Shown: positions 1-11,665 of the stretch, in pieces
Layout of the letters: the number at the start of each line of letters is the position of its first letter
Position numbering within the stretch: position 1 is the first letter of the stretch
Notes under the pieces: model-generated
Told to the model about the DNA's origin: nothing
Seen by the model: only the letters and a program-made list of their open reading frames with translations
Database searches by the model: none
Position numbers and translations under genes: made by a program
Source of the DNA: Ariolimax columbianus
Lineage: Eukaryota > Mollusca > Gastropoda > Stylommatophora > Arionidae
NCBI GenBank assembly: GCA_036924085.1
Contig: JAVGWX010000002.1
Location: forward strand, 53,164,605 to 53,228,604
Reading direction: 5' to 3'
Length of the DNA stretch: 64,000 bases

Positions 1-540
1 ACAGGCTAAAAAGATGTGGAATAAGATATGTTAAGTAACTGTAGGATTCAACAGAATCCAAGACAAGGAATGAATCACAGCAGAGGCATTATATAAAATA
101 TAAGAAAATAAAAAAGAAGAAAGCTGTTCTCAACAATTGCCAGACCAAAATCACCAAGGCAGAAGCACTGAAAAAAAATGATATTCTTACAGGTAAAGAG
201 ATAATGGCATGTATAAAGAAAAATAAAAGGGAATATATTGACAATCTGGCACAGGAGACAGAAAAGGCAGCAGAGAGAATATGAGAGATCTTTACTCATT
301 AACCATTTGCAGTCCAAATTATCCTTAGCAGTAAACTAGAGTAGTACCACTTTCAGTCCGATTGATCTGATGTCACATGTTGCATATCATCCCTTTCTTG
401 TTATTTAGCTTAATTTGATTTATAAACACAAACGGCATCTTTAAATTTTAAAAATCAAAATTTTGGTTTTAAATACTTTTTTCTATTTTAACCATGGAAC
501 ACATACAGTTACTGTTCTTGTCTTGAACATTAAGACTAGC
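1..540. other. AT-rich stretch, nothing recognised
   Basis: No coding, RNA or repeat feature could be recognised. The short open frame on the minus strand at 75-317 is a low-complexity hydrophobic reading of AT-rich DNA and is not supported as a gene. Confidence 0.4.
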
Positions 541-1620
541 ATTTTGTAAATTAGTTTGGGCTGTAAAGGGTTAACAAAGAACATGGCAAATAGATATACA
601 GACAGACAAACTAATCAAATCAAAGTTAGAGAAGGCAAAATATTGACATCATCGGAGGAACAACAGAAACGATCTGTTGAGTATTTAAATAAAAATCTAA
701 ACCGACATTCACCACAAGAAATACCAAACATTTTACCAGCAGAGGAGACCCTGAACCTAGACGGCAACCCACCAAGTAATATATAAATTCAAAAGGCCAA
801 ATCTAAATCCAAGAAAGGGAAAGGGGCAGAACCAGATGGAATAATAAGTTATAATAACAGATACATATAAGGTCACATAAACATTGCAAGAATTATTCAA
901 AATGATATGGGAAGAGGAGAGAGTATCAACTTAATGGAAAGAACATCTGATTGACCTTCATAAGATTGCAGCAATTATAGAGGGATTAAAATGCTGTCAG
1001 TGTCAGACACGATAATCAACAAAATAATCTTGGACATATTAAAAGCGGAAGTACGCAAAAGGCTCAGAGAGGAACATCTAGGATTTTGCTAGGGAATGTC
1101 ATATAGCTGCGCAACGCATCATAGTAGAACAAAGCATTGAATATAAATCATCCCTATACGCAAATTGTAATAGACTATACAAAGGCGTTTAATAGTGTAG
1201 ATCGAAGTACTCTATGGCAACTGTTAAGACATTATGGGATACCAGAGAAATACACAACTCTCAAATAGAAACAAGTATGAGGACACAGTGGGTAGTGTGG
1301 AACATGAAGGACCACTGACGGACAGCTTCGGGCTGCAAACAGGGCTGAGATAAGGATGCCGTTCTCGTTCTTGCTGTTCTTGTTGGCTCTATATTGGATA
1401 ATAAAGACAAAAATCGAAGGATAAAGAATTGGTATTCAGAGGCCACTATTGTCACAATTGGAGGACCTGTACTACACAGATGATCTTGTACTTTTGTCAC
1501 ACAATCATAGTCAAATGCAAGAGACATTTGATTGCTTGAAAGAACAATTCGCCAAATTGGGACTGAATATCAACATGAGGAAAACCAAGCTCCTTAAACT
1601 CAACACTATTAGCACAAATG
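540..1620 (+). pseudogene. Degenerate RTE-like LINE reverse transcriptase remnant
   Basis: Broken reading frames on the + strand spell out successive parts of a non-LTR reverse transcriptase. Around 645-780 there is the pre-RT segment (SSEEQQKRSVEYLNKNLNR, then NILPAEETLNLDGNPPS). Around 1010-1075 comes KIILDILKAEVRKRLREEH. Around 1195-1260 comes VDRSTLWQLLRHYGIPEKY. Around 1455-1605 comes DLYYTDDLVLLSHNHSQMQ followed by LGLNINMRKTKLLKLNT. The YTDD box corresponds to the catalytic YxDD-type motif C. Many stops and frameshifts show that it is dead. The wording resembles the RTE type common in molluscs. The clade is inference from motif wording, not from an alignment. It runs directly into the 21-bp array. 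Confidence 0.8.
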
Positions 1621-2645
1621 ATGATAGTCTACTCAAGTGTGATGATAGTATGCTCACATATGATGATAGTCTACTCAAGTGTGATGATAGTCTACTCATG
1701 TGATGATAGTCTACTCAAGTGTGATGGTAGTATGCTCACATATGATGATAGTCTACTCAAGTGATGATAGTGTACTCGTGAGATGATATTATGCTCACAT
1801 ATTATGATAGTCTACTCTAGTGTGATGATAGTATGCTCACAAATGATGATAGTCTACTCATGTGATGATAGTGTACTCGTGAGGTGATAGTATGCTCACA
1901 TATGATAATAGTCTACTCAAGTGCGATGATAGTGTGCTCACATATGATAATAGTCTACTCAAGTGTGATGATAGCATGCTCACATATGATGGTAGTCTAC
2001 TCAAGTGTGATGATAGTCTACTCAAGTGTGATGATATTCTACTCAAGTATGATGATTGTATGCTAACATATGATGATAGTCTACTCCAGTGTGATGATAG
2101 TATGCTCCCATATGATGATAGTCTACTCAAGTGTGATTATAGTCTACTCAAGTGTGATGATAGTCTAATCAAGTGTGATGATAGTCTACTCACGTGTGAT
2201 GATAGTCTACTCAAGTGTCATGATAGTCTATTCAAGTGAGATGATAGTCTACTCAAGTGTTTTGATAGTCTATTCAAGTGAGATGATAGTCTACTCAAGT
2301 GTGATGATAGTCTACTCATATGTGATGATAGTCTACTCAAGTGAGATGATAGTCTACTCAAGTGTGAGGATAGTCTACTCAAGTGAGATGATAGTCTACT
2401 CAAGTGTGATGTTAGTCTACTTAAGTGTGATGATAGTCTACTCAAGTGAGATGATAGTCTACTCAAGTGTGATAATATTCTACTCAAGTTAGATGATAGT
2501 CTACTCAAGTGTGATGATAGTCTACTCAAGTGTGATGATAGTCGACTGAAGTAGAATGATAGCCTACTCACATATAATGATAATTTACTCACATTTGTTG
2601 ATAATCTACTCACATATGGTGATTATTTATTCACATATGATGATA
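1611..2645. repeat. 21-bp minisatellite array
   Basis: About 49 copies of a 21-bp unit (gatgatagtctactcaagtg plus one base), with a second unit type (tatgctcacatatgatgatag) alternating in the first half. Because 21 is a multiple of three, repetitive open frames run along both strands (for example 1892-2239 and 2218-2613). They are by-products of the array. The last units (2570-2650) are diverged. Confidence 0.95.
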
Positions 2646-2859
2646 ATCTTTTAGTCACCAAAATAACTGTATGTACGATCGGTGTAGTATAAGAGGCTTG
2701 TCATAACAGGGTAAAGCCCTGACTATGAAAGAGTAGGAGGAGAAAGTTGAAATTTGGCACATATGTAGCTCATTCAATTTTTACTGGACTTAAGAAGTAT
2801 GAATTTCCCTCCTCGACGGGTATACCCGGTATGGTGCTCTGCTACTCTAACGGTTGTCA

Positions 2860-4130
2860 GAACAATGGAGAAAATTATGTGATCAAATTCTTGATGTTGC
2901 AGGGACAAATACACGGGGAGATATGTTGTTGTTGCGTTTGCCTTATTTCTCTATTCCCCAAGGCGGTGTACGTTGCACTTTTGTTTGTATTTTGCGCCTG
3001 TCGGCTCAGTGCATCCGAATTCAGCACGCATTTTATGTAAGGGTCCGCTTCCTACTGAGTTTCCTAAGGGTTTGCATCTCCGGGGTAACGGCCGGTGCTG
3101 TGTTGGGGATCGAACTCAGCACCTTCGGTTGTGAGCAGTTTCACTTAACCACTAGCCCACACCGTCCCCACACAGGGAGAAGTAACCAGTGTTTGAGGAA
3201 TTCTGTCCTTTGTATGCTTCTGTAAAAAAAAAACCGGCGTAGGCAGTTCAAGTGTGGCCGTTCCCATGTTGCTGATCTTCCAAGATCAGGAAGACCATCC
3301 TCAGAGTGCAGCGATGAAAACGATGAAAGAGTGAAGAAAATTATTGACTAGGATAGGAAAATGACAACTGCAGAGATATCTAGGTCAACAAAACTGAATA
3401 AAAGTGCAGTTTCTAGAATTGTACACAACAGACTGAACATGAGAAAAGTGTATGCCATCTGGGTCCTGCGTCTGCTGACATGTGAACAGAAACAAACGAG
3501 GGTTGATTGCTGTGGCCAGTTGCTCAAAATGTGTCGGTCGAAAAACATGTTGCCGACCATGGTGACAGTAGATGAGACTTGGGTTCACCATTTTGACCCA
3601 GAATCCAAAATTTACAGAATGCAGTGGAAAACCCCGGGCTCACCAACACATGCCAAGCCAAGAGCACATAAATCTGCAAGGAAAGTGATGCTGACTGTTT
3701 TTTGGGACGTCAAATGTGTCATATTGAAAGATTACCTGCCTCATGGCAACACGATTAATGGGCAATATTATGCAGATCTCCTTACCAAACTAAGAAAGAC
3801 TGTGACCATAAAACAAGGGATATCGCGCACTCAAATTCTGCCTTTGCTTCAAGACAACGCTTCCTCCCATAAATTAAGGCTTGAACTGCAAACAGCCAAC
3901 AATTTGAATATTGAAATTCTTGCACACCCACCATATTCTCCAGATTTAGCTTCATCAGACTAATTTCTTTTCCCAAAACTTAAAAAAACAGCTGAAAGGA
4001 AATCATTTTGGCAGTGACGAAGATGTCATACTGGCTTGTGATAAATGGTTTAGTTCGAAAAATAGGTTACTTTATTCTGAAAGTCTTTTCAAGATCACGT
4101 AGAGATGGCAGAAATGAATAAATTCAGGTG
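2860..4130 (+). pseudogene. mariner transposase (DD34D), interrupted and with stops
   Basis: Mariner transposases cut and paste their element through an RNase H-like DDD catalytic core. The N-terminal piece (YVIKFLMLQGQIHGEI) lies at about 2875-2921, before the nested SINE. After it come CGRSHVADLPRSGRPSSE (about 3250-3305) and the linker ending KKIID, which is followed by a stop at 3349-3351. The open segment 3361-3963 holds the HTH segment and catalytic Asp at 3571-3573 (VDETWVHHFDPE) and 3853-3855 (LLQDNASSH). The third Asp is at 3958-3960 (PDLASSD), 34 residues after the second, so it is DD34D. The usual aromatic residue after SD is replaced by a stop (3961-3963), after which FLFPKLKKQLKG continues in frame. 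The relic keeps all three Asp codons but cannot give a full protein. Confidence 0.9.
2922..3169 (-). mobile_element. SINE-A copy, inserted in the mariner
   Basis: A tRNA-derived SINE read on the minus strand. The pol III A-box region (ggctagtggttaag) and B box (gttcgatcccc type) lie near its right end, and its tail is at the left. It is flanked by near-identical 11-bp direct repeats (acacggggaga at 2911-2921, acacagggaga at 3170-3180), which are the target-site duplication. Other copies are at 32656-32905, 38220-38497 and, degraded, 56350-56522. Confidence 0.88.
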
Positions 4131-4228
4131 GTGGCTACATTGAAAGGGAATAAGCACTGTGCCAAAATTCAACTTTCTCCTCCTACTCCTTCATTGTCAC
4201 GGCAAAGACGTATGACAAGCCCCTTGTA

Positions 4229-4795
4229 TATCAGCTGAAATATAAGACGAATTTTTTAGATCAATTATTATTTATTGATATTTTTTCTCCAGCTGTGGCC
4301 AATCATCGACGCTAGCCCTTTGATCTCATGGAATCAAATGGCTAATACATTATTTTCAATAGCTGACATTATGCTTGATGCATGTAATCTCGTCATACAA
4401 TAGGAATATATGTACACGTGCCCATAATATATATTGTATGGTTATACAGGTTATCAGAGCTGCACCCCAGTCCTCGACCCGTCCGTTTTATGTAATGGAC
4501 TTTCTCTTCATCTATCAACCATACATACGTGCAATACCGAACACATACTCACAATTGAGATTCACAAAAACGTTACTAAGAATTCTGTATAGTCTGGTAC
4601 GGAAGGGTGTCCATGGATGGAGGGAGGGAAGGGTGATAGAGGGGGGTGGTGGAGGGTCAAGGAGGTAAATCACTTTGAGTTTTCGCACTGTGTAACACCA
4701 ATTCCCGTGACACCTCTGCTTTTATTCGTCTCGTACGACACATTCTCTGTATGGCAGGGGTCTTATTACTGTCTCTGTCACAAACAGAGCTACTT
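4229..4795. other. Unassigned unique sequence
   Basis: No gene or repeat recognised. Short open frames here lack any family motif. Confidence 0.35.
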
Positions 4796-4797
4796 TA

Positions 4798-5035
4798 GAT
4801 CACATATACACACACATATAAACAAGAATAAAATCACATACATATACACTTATAAATATAACATTTTTAATACACGCACACATACTTAAATATATATTGT
4901 CACATACCATACACTCACATACCATACACTCACATACATAGTCACATACCATACACTCACATACCATACACTCACATACATAGTTACATACATATATCCA
5001 CACATAGAAACATCGTCATATGTATTCATACATTT
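4798..5035. repeat. CA-rich microsatellite and 15-20-bp tandem units
   Basis: Begins with irregular cacata/tacaca repeats, then about six copies of a unit like cacataccatacact between 4895 and 4990. The minus-strand open frame here (VCECMVCDYV repeats) is a repeat artefact. Confidence 0.85.
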
Positions 5036-6103
5036 CTTTAGCAGTTCAACAAGAAATTCACTTCCTATCAGACGAAATTTGGAAAAGTGTTTTCAAATTA
5101 TATCCGATGAAAAAGCGAAAACGAAACTTAAAGCGACGAAACTTGCAGCACCTGAAGTCTAGATGGCCTTGTATATGCTTGTTGTAAACTTCTAAACATG
5201 TCCTAAAAGATGACTAGAGATAGTTTGAATTGGGTCAAAAACTTTATCGTGTGCAACGAATTGCTAAAGAAATCACCGCTTGAGGTTCTCGATACAAAGG
5301 GTCAGCTGAGAAGTCGTCCTATTTGTATATGGAGCGAGAAACGACCACAATATTTGAAAATAGATCAAATACTAAACACTATATAGACGAAATAAGCTTC
5401 TACGTAGCTAAAATAGAGAGCCGCGAAGACAAGATAACCAGGAAATATAACTCAAAAAGTAAACATATTTAGACACAACCAGGAAGTCCTGATTAAAAAT
5501 TCACATTTCATAATTATACGCATGAGAAATGAATTCAAATACGACAGTTAAATTTTTGGCAACTTCTTACAAATATAATTATGGGCGTCCATATTGAATA
5601 TGATTCTTTGAGATGGAAATGATTGCCTGAAAGGATGCCGGAAATGGGCCAGCAGTTCCTGTTTGTAACCTAACCCTAGGCGATGTTGGAATCTTGATGC
5701 CGGCATATTTCTGTGTGTAGCGGTAGATGATTTAGTATCGTAATTTTTTTCTCTGTAAGATCTTCATTCAATATGAGAAATAGCTTGACATATGCATGGA
5801 ATGTTAGATTTGGCTATTTCTAAGTCTCGATTGCCATCGTGCTATTGTGGGAGTGAAGAGTTAAATGAAACATACTGATCAAGACCCAACCTCACTGCCT
5901 CGTTCGTGTTCCTGTAAACAGGCTGTGTCTGGTTAACGAGGTGGGAATTGCACTAAAATCCCCATGATGATGAGCTTACACAGGAACCCTCTCATTGCAC
6001 TACAGTCCACTTTTTCAAGTATGCCTTTGGATGAAAGAAATGCCACCGTAACCTGCTACCAAAGAAACGTCGAAATTTAACTCAATTCAACATCAGTAAC
6101 TTC
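5036..6103. other. Unassigned sequence with a dispersed motif near 6035
   Basis: No coding feature recognised. Around 6040-6075 the sequence (gccaccgtaacctgctacca) matches segments in the 419-bp duplicates (33155, 43755) and, in the opposite orientation, segments near 45220 and 55200, so a small dispersed repeat lies here. Confidence 0.4.
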
Positions 6104-6104
6104 G

Positions 6105-6150
<46 letters not shown>

Positions 6151-6151
6151 G
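6104..6151. repeat. (AAC)n microsatellite
   Basis: An almost uninterrupted run of about 15 aac triplets. Confidence 0.95.
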
Positions 6152-6164
6152 CAATCTATAGGCC

Positions 6165-6950
6165 CGATGTAACTGTGTGCCATGTGTGGCTGTTGGTTAC
6201 GTGCAGCTGTAGGTCACGTGCACCTGATGGTCACATGTAGATGTGGGTCACGTGTAGCTGTGGGTCATGTGTAGCTGTAGCCAATGTGTAGCCGTGGGTC
6301 ACGTGTAGCTGTAGACCACATGTAGCTGCGGGTCACGTGTAGCTATAGACTATGTGTTGCTGTGGGCATGTGTAACTGTGGTCCTGTGCAGCTGTGGACA
6401 TGTGTAACTTTGGAACCTGTGTAGCTATGGCACATTCAGCTGTGGACCTGTGTAGCTATGGCACATTCAGCTGTGGACTTGTGTAGCTGTAGATAGGAGT
6501 GTCTATGGAGTAGTGGGTGCTGTGTAGCTGTAGATATGAGTATCTATGGAATAGTGGGTGCTGTGTAGCTGTGACCATATGCAGTTGTAGATCCTGTGTA
6601 GCCGTAAGTTCTGTGTAGCTGTGGCCCTGTGTAACTGCGGGCCTATGTACCCGTGCACGTATGTAAATGTGGCTTAATGTAGTTATGGAGCTATGTTCGA
6701 TGGGGGCCTGTGTATTTGTTGCCCTGCGTAGATTTGGATCTGTTTATTTTTTGCCCTGCGTAGCTGTGTGTCATTTTCAGACGTTAGCAATGTGTAGCTG
6801 GGGTTCTTCTGTGTGGCTGTGAGCACTGTGTAGCTACGAGCACTATTTGGTTGTCAGCCACCTGCTGCTGAATGTATGTGTGGCTGTCAGTATAGATGTG
6901 ACTGTTCAGCTGACGTCACTATGCATCTGTACCCATGTGTAGCTACGACC
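6165..6950. repeat. Degenerate ~20-bp tandem array
   Basis: Repeated but strongly diverged units around tgtgtagctgtgggtcacg, with spacing varying between about 15 and 25 bp. The array looks old. Confidence 0.85.
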
Positions 6951-6954
6951 ATAT

Positions 6955-7450
6955 ATATAAATAATATAGTAGAGAAAAGATGTTAGTAGAGTTGGAAAAC
7001 AAATTGAGGAATTGATCCGAGCAGAGATATATATTATGTGTGGAGAATAGATCTGAATAGAGATACAAACACAGAATGTAGAGGTTAAATATAAACAGAG
7101 ATATAAATAAGGGATATAGAGAATAAAGCTTGGTAAATATATAATTATGATGCCGAGAACAAATATGAGCAGTTATTTAAACACTGAATGTAGATAATAA
7201 ATCTGAGCAAAGATATAAATATGAGATAAAGAGTATCAATCTGTGGTGCAGATATATAAATACGGGATATAGAGAATAAATCTTAGGTATATAAATACGA
7301 GATAGATATATAGAATAAATCTTAGCAGATATATATAAATTCGAGATATAGAGAATCAATCTGAGCAGTGATATAAATAAGATGTAGAGAACAGATCTGA
7401 GCAAATGTATAAATAAGCTTCAGCAGAGAATTTATCTGAGCAGAGGCATA
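6955..7450. repeat. Degenerate AT-rich tandem array
   Basis: Recurring gagatataaata, gggatatagagaataaat and ctgagcag modules of about 40-45 bp. Both 'proteins' that can be read on the minus strand are low-complexity artefacts. Confidence 0.8.
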
Positions 7451-8008
7451 CAAAAACCCTATAGAGATGCATTGAGCAGGTTTAATCAAGAGGGCGGAAG
7501 TAATTGTGATTAAAATCAGGCAATGAGATAATGAAGACGGACAAGACAATTTGGCGAAGTGGAGGAGCCAACAAAAACGACAAATGAGGCAACAAATTTC
7601 ATTCTCAAGAGCTCATCTTGGAAACAAGGCAAGAAATAGGCAGTGTGCTGTCTATCTCTAATCCTATCTCCCTCTCTCTCTCTCTCTCTCTCACTCTCTC
7701 TCCATCTCTCTCTCGTTCTCTGTATCGCTTTCTTCCCCTAACGGAGATAGTGTAGCCAGCTCGAAAACCCCAATGGGTTGTACTTGAGATCTATAGTGCC
7801 TATTATTTCAGAGAGCATATTTAGTTTCTTGTGATTTATGCATCTTCGCCCCACTTGCCCGACTACCTTTATTTGCCCCCTTCCTCAAATTTCAGCCTTG
7901 TTTGGAACTCTGCAGTTTGTATTATCTTTGCTGTTGTTCCGTTAATATCATTTCGTGTCTGCTGGCTTTTGTTGATTGGCGTCTATATACGTTTGGCTGG
8001 CTGATATG
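7451..8008. other. Unassigned sequence with (CT)n tract
   Basis: Contains a ct-rich microsatellite at about 7660-7730. Nothing else was recognised. Confidence 0.5.
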
Positions 8009-8009
8009 T

Positions 8010-9072
8010 TGTAATGTCATTTGTATAGTTTGTAGATTTGATGAATAATATCATATGTATAGTGTGTAGATTTGATATGCAATGTAATCCTACGAGTTCA
8101 TAGATGGGGTGTGTAATGTAATCTGTACAGTTTGTAGATGTCGTATTCAATGTCATGTGTACAGTTTGCTAATGTTACCTTATGATATTACAGGTTAATG
8201 ACGCTATCATTCCACCTTCTAGTCTGTTTATGTGATCAAATGATCTTACTGCTTGTTGATGTTTCAACAGTTAACAGTTTGTTGATGTTGTGATACCATC
8301 TAACAGTTTGTTGATGTTGTCATACCATCTTACAGTTTCTCGACGTTATCATATGATCTTACAGTTTCTCGATGTTATGATATGATCTTACAGTTTTTCG
8401 ATGTTGTGATACCATCTAACAGTTTGTTGATGTTGTGATACCATCTTAAAGTTTCTCGATGTTATGATATGATCTTACAGTTTCTTGATCTTATGATATG
8501 ATCTTACAGTTTCTTGATATTATTACATTATCTTAGTTTGTTGATGTTGTGATACCATCTAACAGTTTGTTGATATTGTGATACCATCTGACAGTTTGTT
8601 GGCGTTGTGAGACCATCTTACAGTTTATTGATGTTGTGAGATAATCTAACAGTTTGTTGATGTTTTGATACCATCTAACAGTTTATTGATATTGACTTAC
8701 CATCTTACAGTTTGTTGGTATTGACATACCATCTTACAGTTTGCTTATGTTATCATACCGTCCTCTAGTTTATTGATATTCAAATAACATCTTACAGTTT
8801 GATGATGTGGTCACAGTCTGTTGATGCTCTCATACCATCATACAATTTGTTTATGCTGTCATACCATTACAGTTTCATGACGTTGTCACAGTATGTTGAT
8901 GTTGTCATAGTCTATTAATCCTGTCCTGACATCTTACAATTTGATGATGGTGTCACAGTCTGTTGATATAGTCACAGTCTGTTGATGTTGTCATACCGTC
9001 TTACAATTTGTTTTGCATTCATACCATCTCATAGTTTGGTGATGTGGTCACAGTCTGTTGATGTTGTCATAC
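8010..9072. repeat. ~29-bp tandem array, left part
   Basis: Diverged units like ataccatcttacagtttg followed by ttgatgttgtc, about 29 bp each, roughly 30 copies from 8200. More diverged relatives lie at 8010-8200. The array resumes at 10924-11070 in register after the inserted element at 9073-10923. Confidence 0.88.
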
Positions 9073-9344
9073 TGTAACAGAGTTGCAAGGGTCCAAGGAG
9101 CCAGCGTCAGGGACGTCCTGAAAATACAGTTCGGGGTGCTAACGCATAACTTGAGAACCCTGTCCGAGAGACGAGTTCATAAAACAAGTCATTGTTAGAA
9201 ATTCTAATACAATACTCGTTTAAGGCTGTCTTGCCAAAATGGGTACCTTCCCACGGTTTCTACTGAAAAAACCCACGACCTTTTAGCTCACAAGGAAGGC
9301 TTTAGAAAAAAAACAAGCTGTCCTTTCTCCGGTAGTTCAAAAAA

Positions 9345-9645
9345 GTTGAAGCGAATGAACTTGTTGAAGCTAATGAACTTGTTGAAGCGAATGAACTTGT
9401 TGAAGTGAATGAACTTGTTCAAGCGAATGAACTTGTTGAAACGAATGAACTTGTTGAAGCGATTGAACTTGTTGAAGCGAATGAACGTGTTGAAGCGAAT
9501 GAACTTGTTGAGGCGAATGAACTTGTTGAAGTGAATGAACTTGTTGAAGTGAATGAACTTGTTGAGGCGAATGAACTTGTTGAAGTGAATGAACTTGTTG
9601 AAGTGAATGAACTTGTTGAGGCGAATGAACTTGTTGAACCAAATG
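9345..9645. repeat. 18-bp minisatellite inside the 9073-10923 element
   Basis: About 17 copies of gaatgaacttgttgaagc with point variants. The unit is six codons long, so open frames such as repeated NELVEA (+ strand) and its antisense readings appear. There is no independent sign of coding. Confidence 0.93.
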
Positions 9646-10369
9646 AACTGAAGACAACCATAAGTCATTGGCCAAAGCTGGGAGATTATAAGTTGGTGGA
9701 TGAGGGTATTACGGGAATATCAGAAAGAGCAGAGAAGAGAAGACTACCATGCAGATAGTAGGTCGGATACAGACCTTAGCAGAAGCTAGAATAGACGACA
9801 GAGTATTGTTAGGGAGTAACTAGAATGGAGAGATAAAAATAGAAGTCACTGAAGCAGACTAGCACTGAGAGGGAACCAGAGACCACGCACATGTAAGAAT
9901 CTGTCTGTGTGTGGTGTTCTGTTTGAGTCGTCGCATACAACCTGTCACATATGACGCCGACTTCAAAGTACCTGAATGGCATTCATCTGCATTCTCGTCA
10001 GAGGAAGACGTATTGCTTCAAGAAGAAGCTGTCGCCCAGGACAACACGTCTTAACACAGGTGTTACTGTTGGCCTGACAACCACAGTAGCGGAACTACTG
10101 TTGTTTCTCGTATGTGCGAGAACCGCTGCAGTCGCCGAGTTCTCGACTAGACGACTAAGAAGAATAACTAGCACATCTAATCACTGTGAACATCTTCCTA
10201 ACGTTAAGATGAGACAAGAGGCTCAGAAGACACTTACGATGTAGAAACTGAGAGGTGAGACATAAGACCACCAGACGAGCGAGGACAGAGATTTACGACT
10301 GAGAACAATTAGCTAGACATAATTGTATCAACGCAAAGGGATATAGACTTAGGATTGCTGTAACCTTAA

Positions 10370-10915
10370 ACCTGTCAACATAGTTATAAATGGTGCAGTG
10401 ACTTAGTAGTGGCTGTAACCTTAAACCTGTCAACATAGTTATAAATGGTGCAGTGACTTAGTAGTGGCTGTAACCTTAAACCTGTCAACATAGTTATAAA
10501 TGGTGCAGTGACTTAGTATTGGCTGTAACCTTAAACCTGTCAACATAGTTATAAATGGTGCAGTGACTTAGTATTGGCTGTAACCTTAAACCTGTCAACA
10601 TAGTTATAAATGGTGCAGTGACTTAGTATTGGCTGTAACCTTAAACCTGTCAACATAGTTATAAATGGTGCAGTGACTTAGCATTGGCTGTAACCTTAAA
10701 CCTGTCAACATAGTTATAAATGGTGCAGTGACTTAGTATTGGCTGTAACCTTAAACCTGTCACATAGATATAAATGGTGCAGTGACTTAGTATTGGCTGT
10801 AATTTCAACCTGTCACATAGATATAAATGGTGCAGTGACTTACGATTGGATGTAATGTTAATCTGCTGCATAGATATAAATTGAACCATGATTTAGGATT
10901 GGCTGCAATGTTAAC
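10370..10915. repeat. 55-bp tandem array
   Basis: About ten units of 55 bp containing ggctgtaaccttaaacctgt and aaatggtgcagtgacttag. The first seven are nearly identical and the last three are diverged. It lies inside the 9073-10923 element. Confidence 0.95.
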
Positions 10916-10923
10916 CTGCCACA

Positions 10924-11070
10924 ATACCATCTTACAATTTGTTGATGTTGTCATACCATCTTACAGTTTGTTTATGCTTTCATACCATCTTACAATTTGT
11001 TGATGCTGTCATACCATCTTACAGTTTTTTGATATTGTCACAGTCTGTTGGTGTGGTCGCCTCATCTTAC
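10924..11070. repeat. ~29-bp tandem array, right part
   Basis: Continuation of the array at 8010-9072 (ataccatcttacaatttg, ttgatgttgtc units), five or so copies, directly following the inserted element. Confidence 0.88.
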
Positions 11071-11094
11071 AATTTGATATCATGGCTTTGTAAG

Positions 11095-11472
11095 CACCCA
11101 TTGGTGGTACGCTGGAAATGTATGACATTTGGAAGTCTATCAATGACGTCCAGTTGAATTATACCAACATAATAGGGCCTTTCGAAGATCTCTTGGCAAC
11201 TGTCAAAAGAAGGAAACTCACTTGGTACGGTCACATATCGAGATCAAATGGTCTTGCAAACACAATCTTCCACGGGAAGGTACATGGCAGACGACGAAGA
11301 GGCCGGCCCAAAAAGAGATGGGAAGACAACATAAAAGAATGGACCAGTCTCCGACCAGAAGAGTCACAGGCAGCGGCTTCTGACAGAGAGGGATGACGTG
11401 GAGTTGTGAGGATGTCTTCATGTGTGCCCCAACGACCTTACCGGTTACGGGATGACCTGACCTGACCTGAAT
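11095..11472 (+). pseudogene. LINE 3' end remnant (C-terminal part of RT ORF)
   Basis: Reading frames on the + strand give RRKLTWYGHISRSNGLANT, then GRRRRGRPKKRWEDNIKEW, then EESQAAASDREG and a stop (to about 11396), followed by SSCVPQRPYRLRDDLT in another frame. This is the typical C-terminal tail of RTE-like LINE polyproteins. The 3' end is a short tandem tail (cctga repeats, 11455-11470), as these elements often have. The element is 5'-truncated. Confidence 0.8.
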
Positions 11473-11474
11473 AG

Positions 11475-11665
11475 ATTAGATGCAACCACAATTCACATAC
11501 TGCAGAGCTTTCAAATCGAACGAAGTTCGAGCTCAGTGGAACGGAAGAGATGAGGGAGCATGCGTATGTACAACCAAATAACTTCAAGAGCCATACATAT
11601 CCAAAGCCTTCGCCTCTTACTGAGAGAAACTGAGCACCTATAGGTATGCCGGAGTGCAGGGAAGT
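11475..11665 (+). pseudogene. 3' fragment of the RNase H-bearing LINE family
   Basis: Matches, with many substitutions, the last 190 bp of the LINE at 35125-37530 (segment 37328-37510: attcacatactgcagag, gcgtatgtacaaccaa, ctgagcacctataggtatgc). It is an older copy of the same family, abutting the 3' tail of the preceding LINE remnant. Confidence 0.75.

Larger units (their letters stand above)
2690..4226 (+). mobile_element. mariner-type DNA transposon with nested SINE
   Basis: The left end (2690-2767) and right end (about 4145-4226) form imperfect terminal inverted repeats of about 75 bp, sharing the blocks ggcttgtcata and gagtaggaggagaaagttga. TA dinucleotides sit at 2688-2689 and 4227-4228, as expected for a Tc1/mariner target duplication. 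The element encodes a mariner transposase on the + strand. It is about 250 bp longer than a usual 1.3-kb mariner because a SINE-A copy (2922-3169) sits in its 5' part. In-frame stops make it non-autonomous. Confidence 0.88.
9073..10923. mobile_element. Putative solo LTR or other TG...CA element inserted in the array
   Basis: The 29-bp array is cut exactly between 'gttgtcATAC' (ending 9072) and 'ATACCATCTTAC' (starting 10924), which gives a perfect 4-bp target duplication, ATAC. The inserted 1851 bp begins tgtaacag and ends ctgccaca, so it has TG...CA ends and a short imperfect inverted repeat, as in LTRs of Ty3/gypsy-like elements. No coding domain was recognised. Inside are two private tandem arrays (9345-9645 and 10370-10915). 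That it is a solo LTR is inference; a non-autonomous DNA element with short inverted ends is the alternative. Confidence 0.6.

Noticed and set aside
1261..2613. Ser/Leu-rich repeat ORFs near the start of the window
   Set aside because: Antisense and sense readings of the 21-bp array and the adjoining dead reverse transcriptase.
9288..9758. NELVEA repeat protein and its antisense counterparts
   Set aside because: 18-bp array inside the TG...CA element, open in several frames on both strands.
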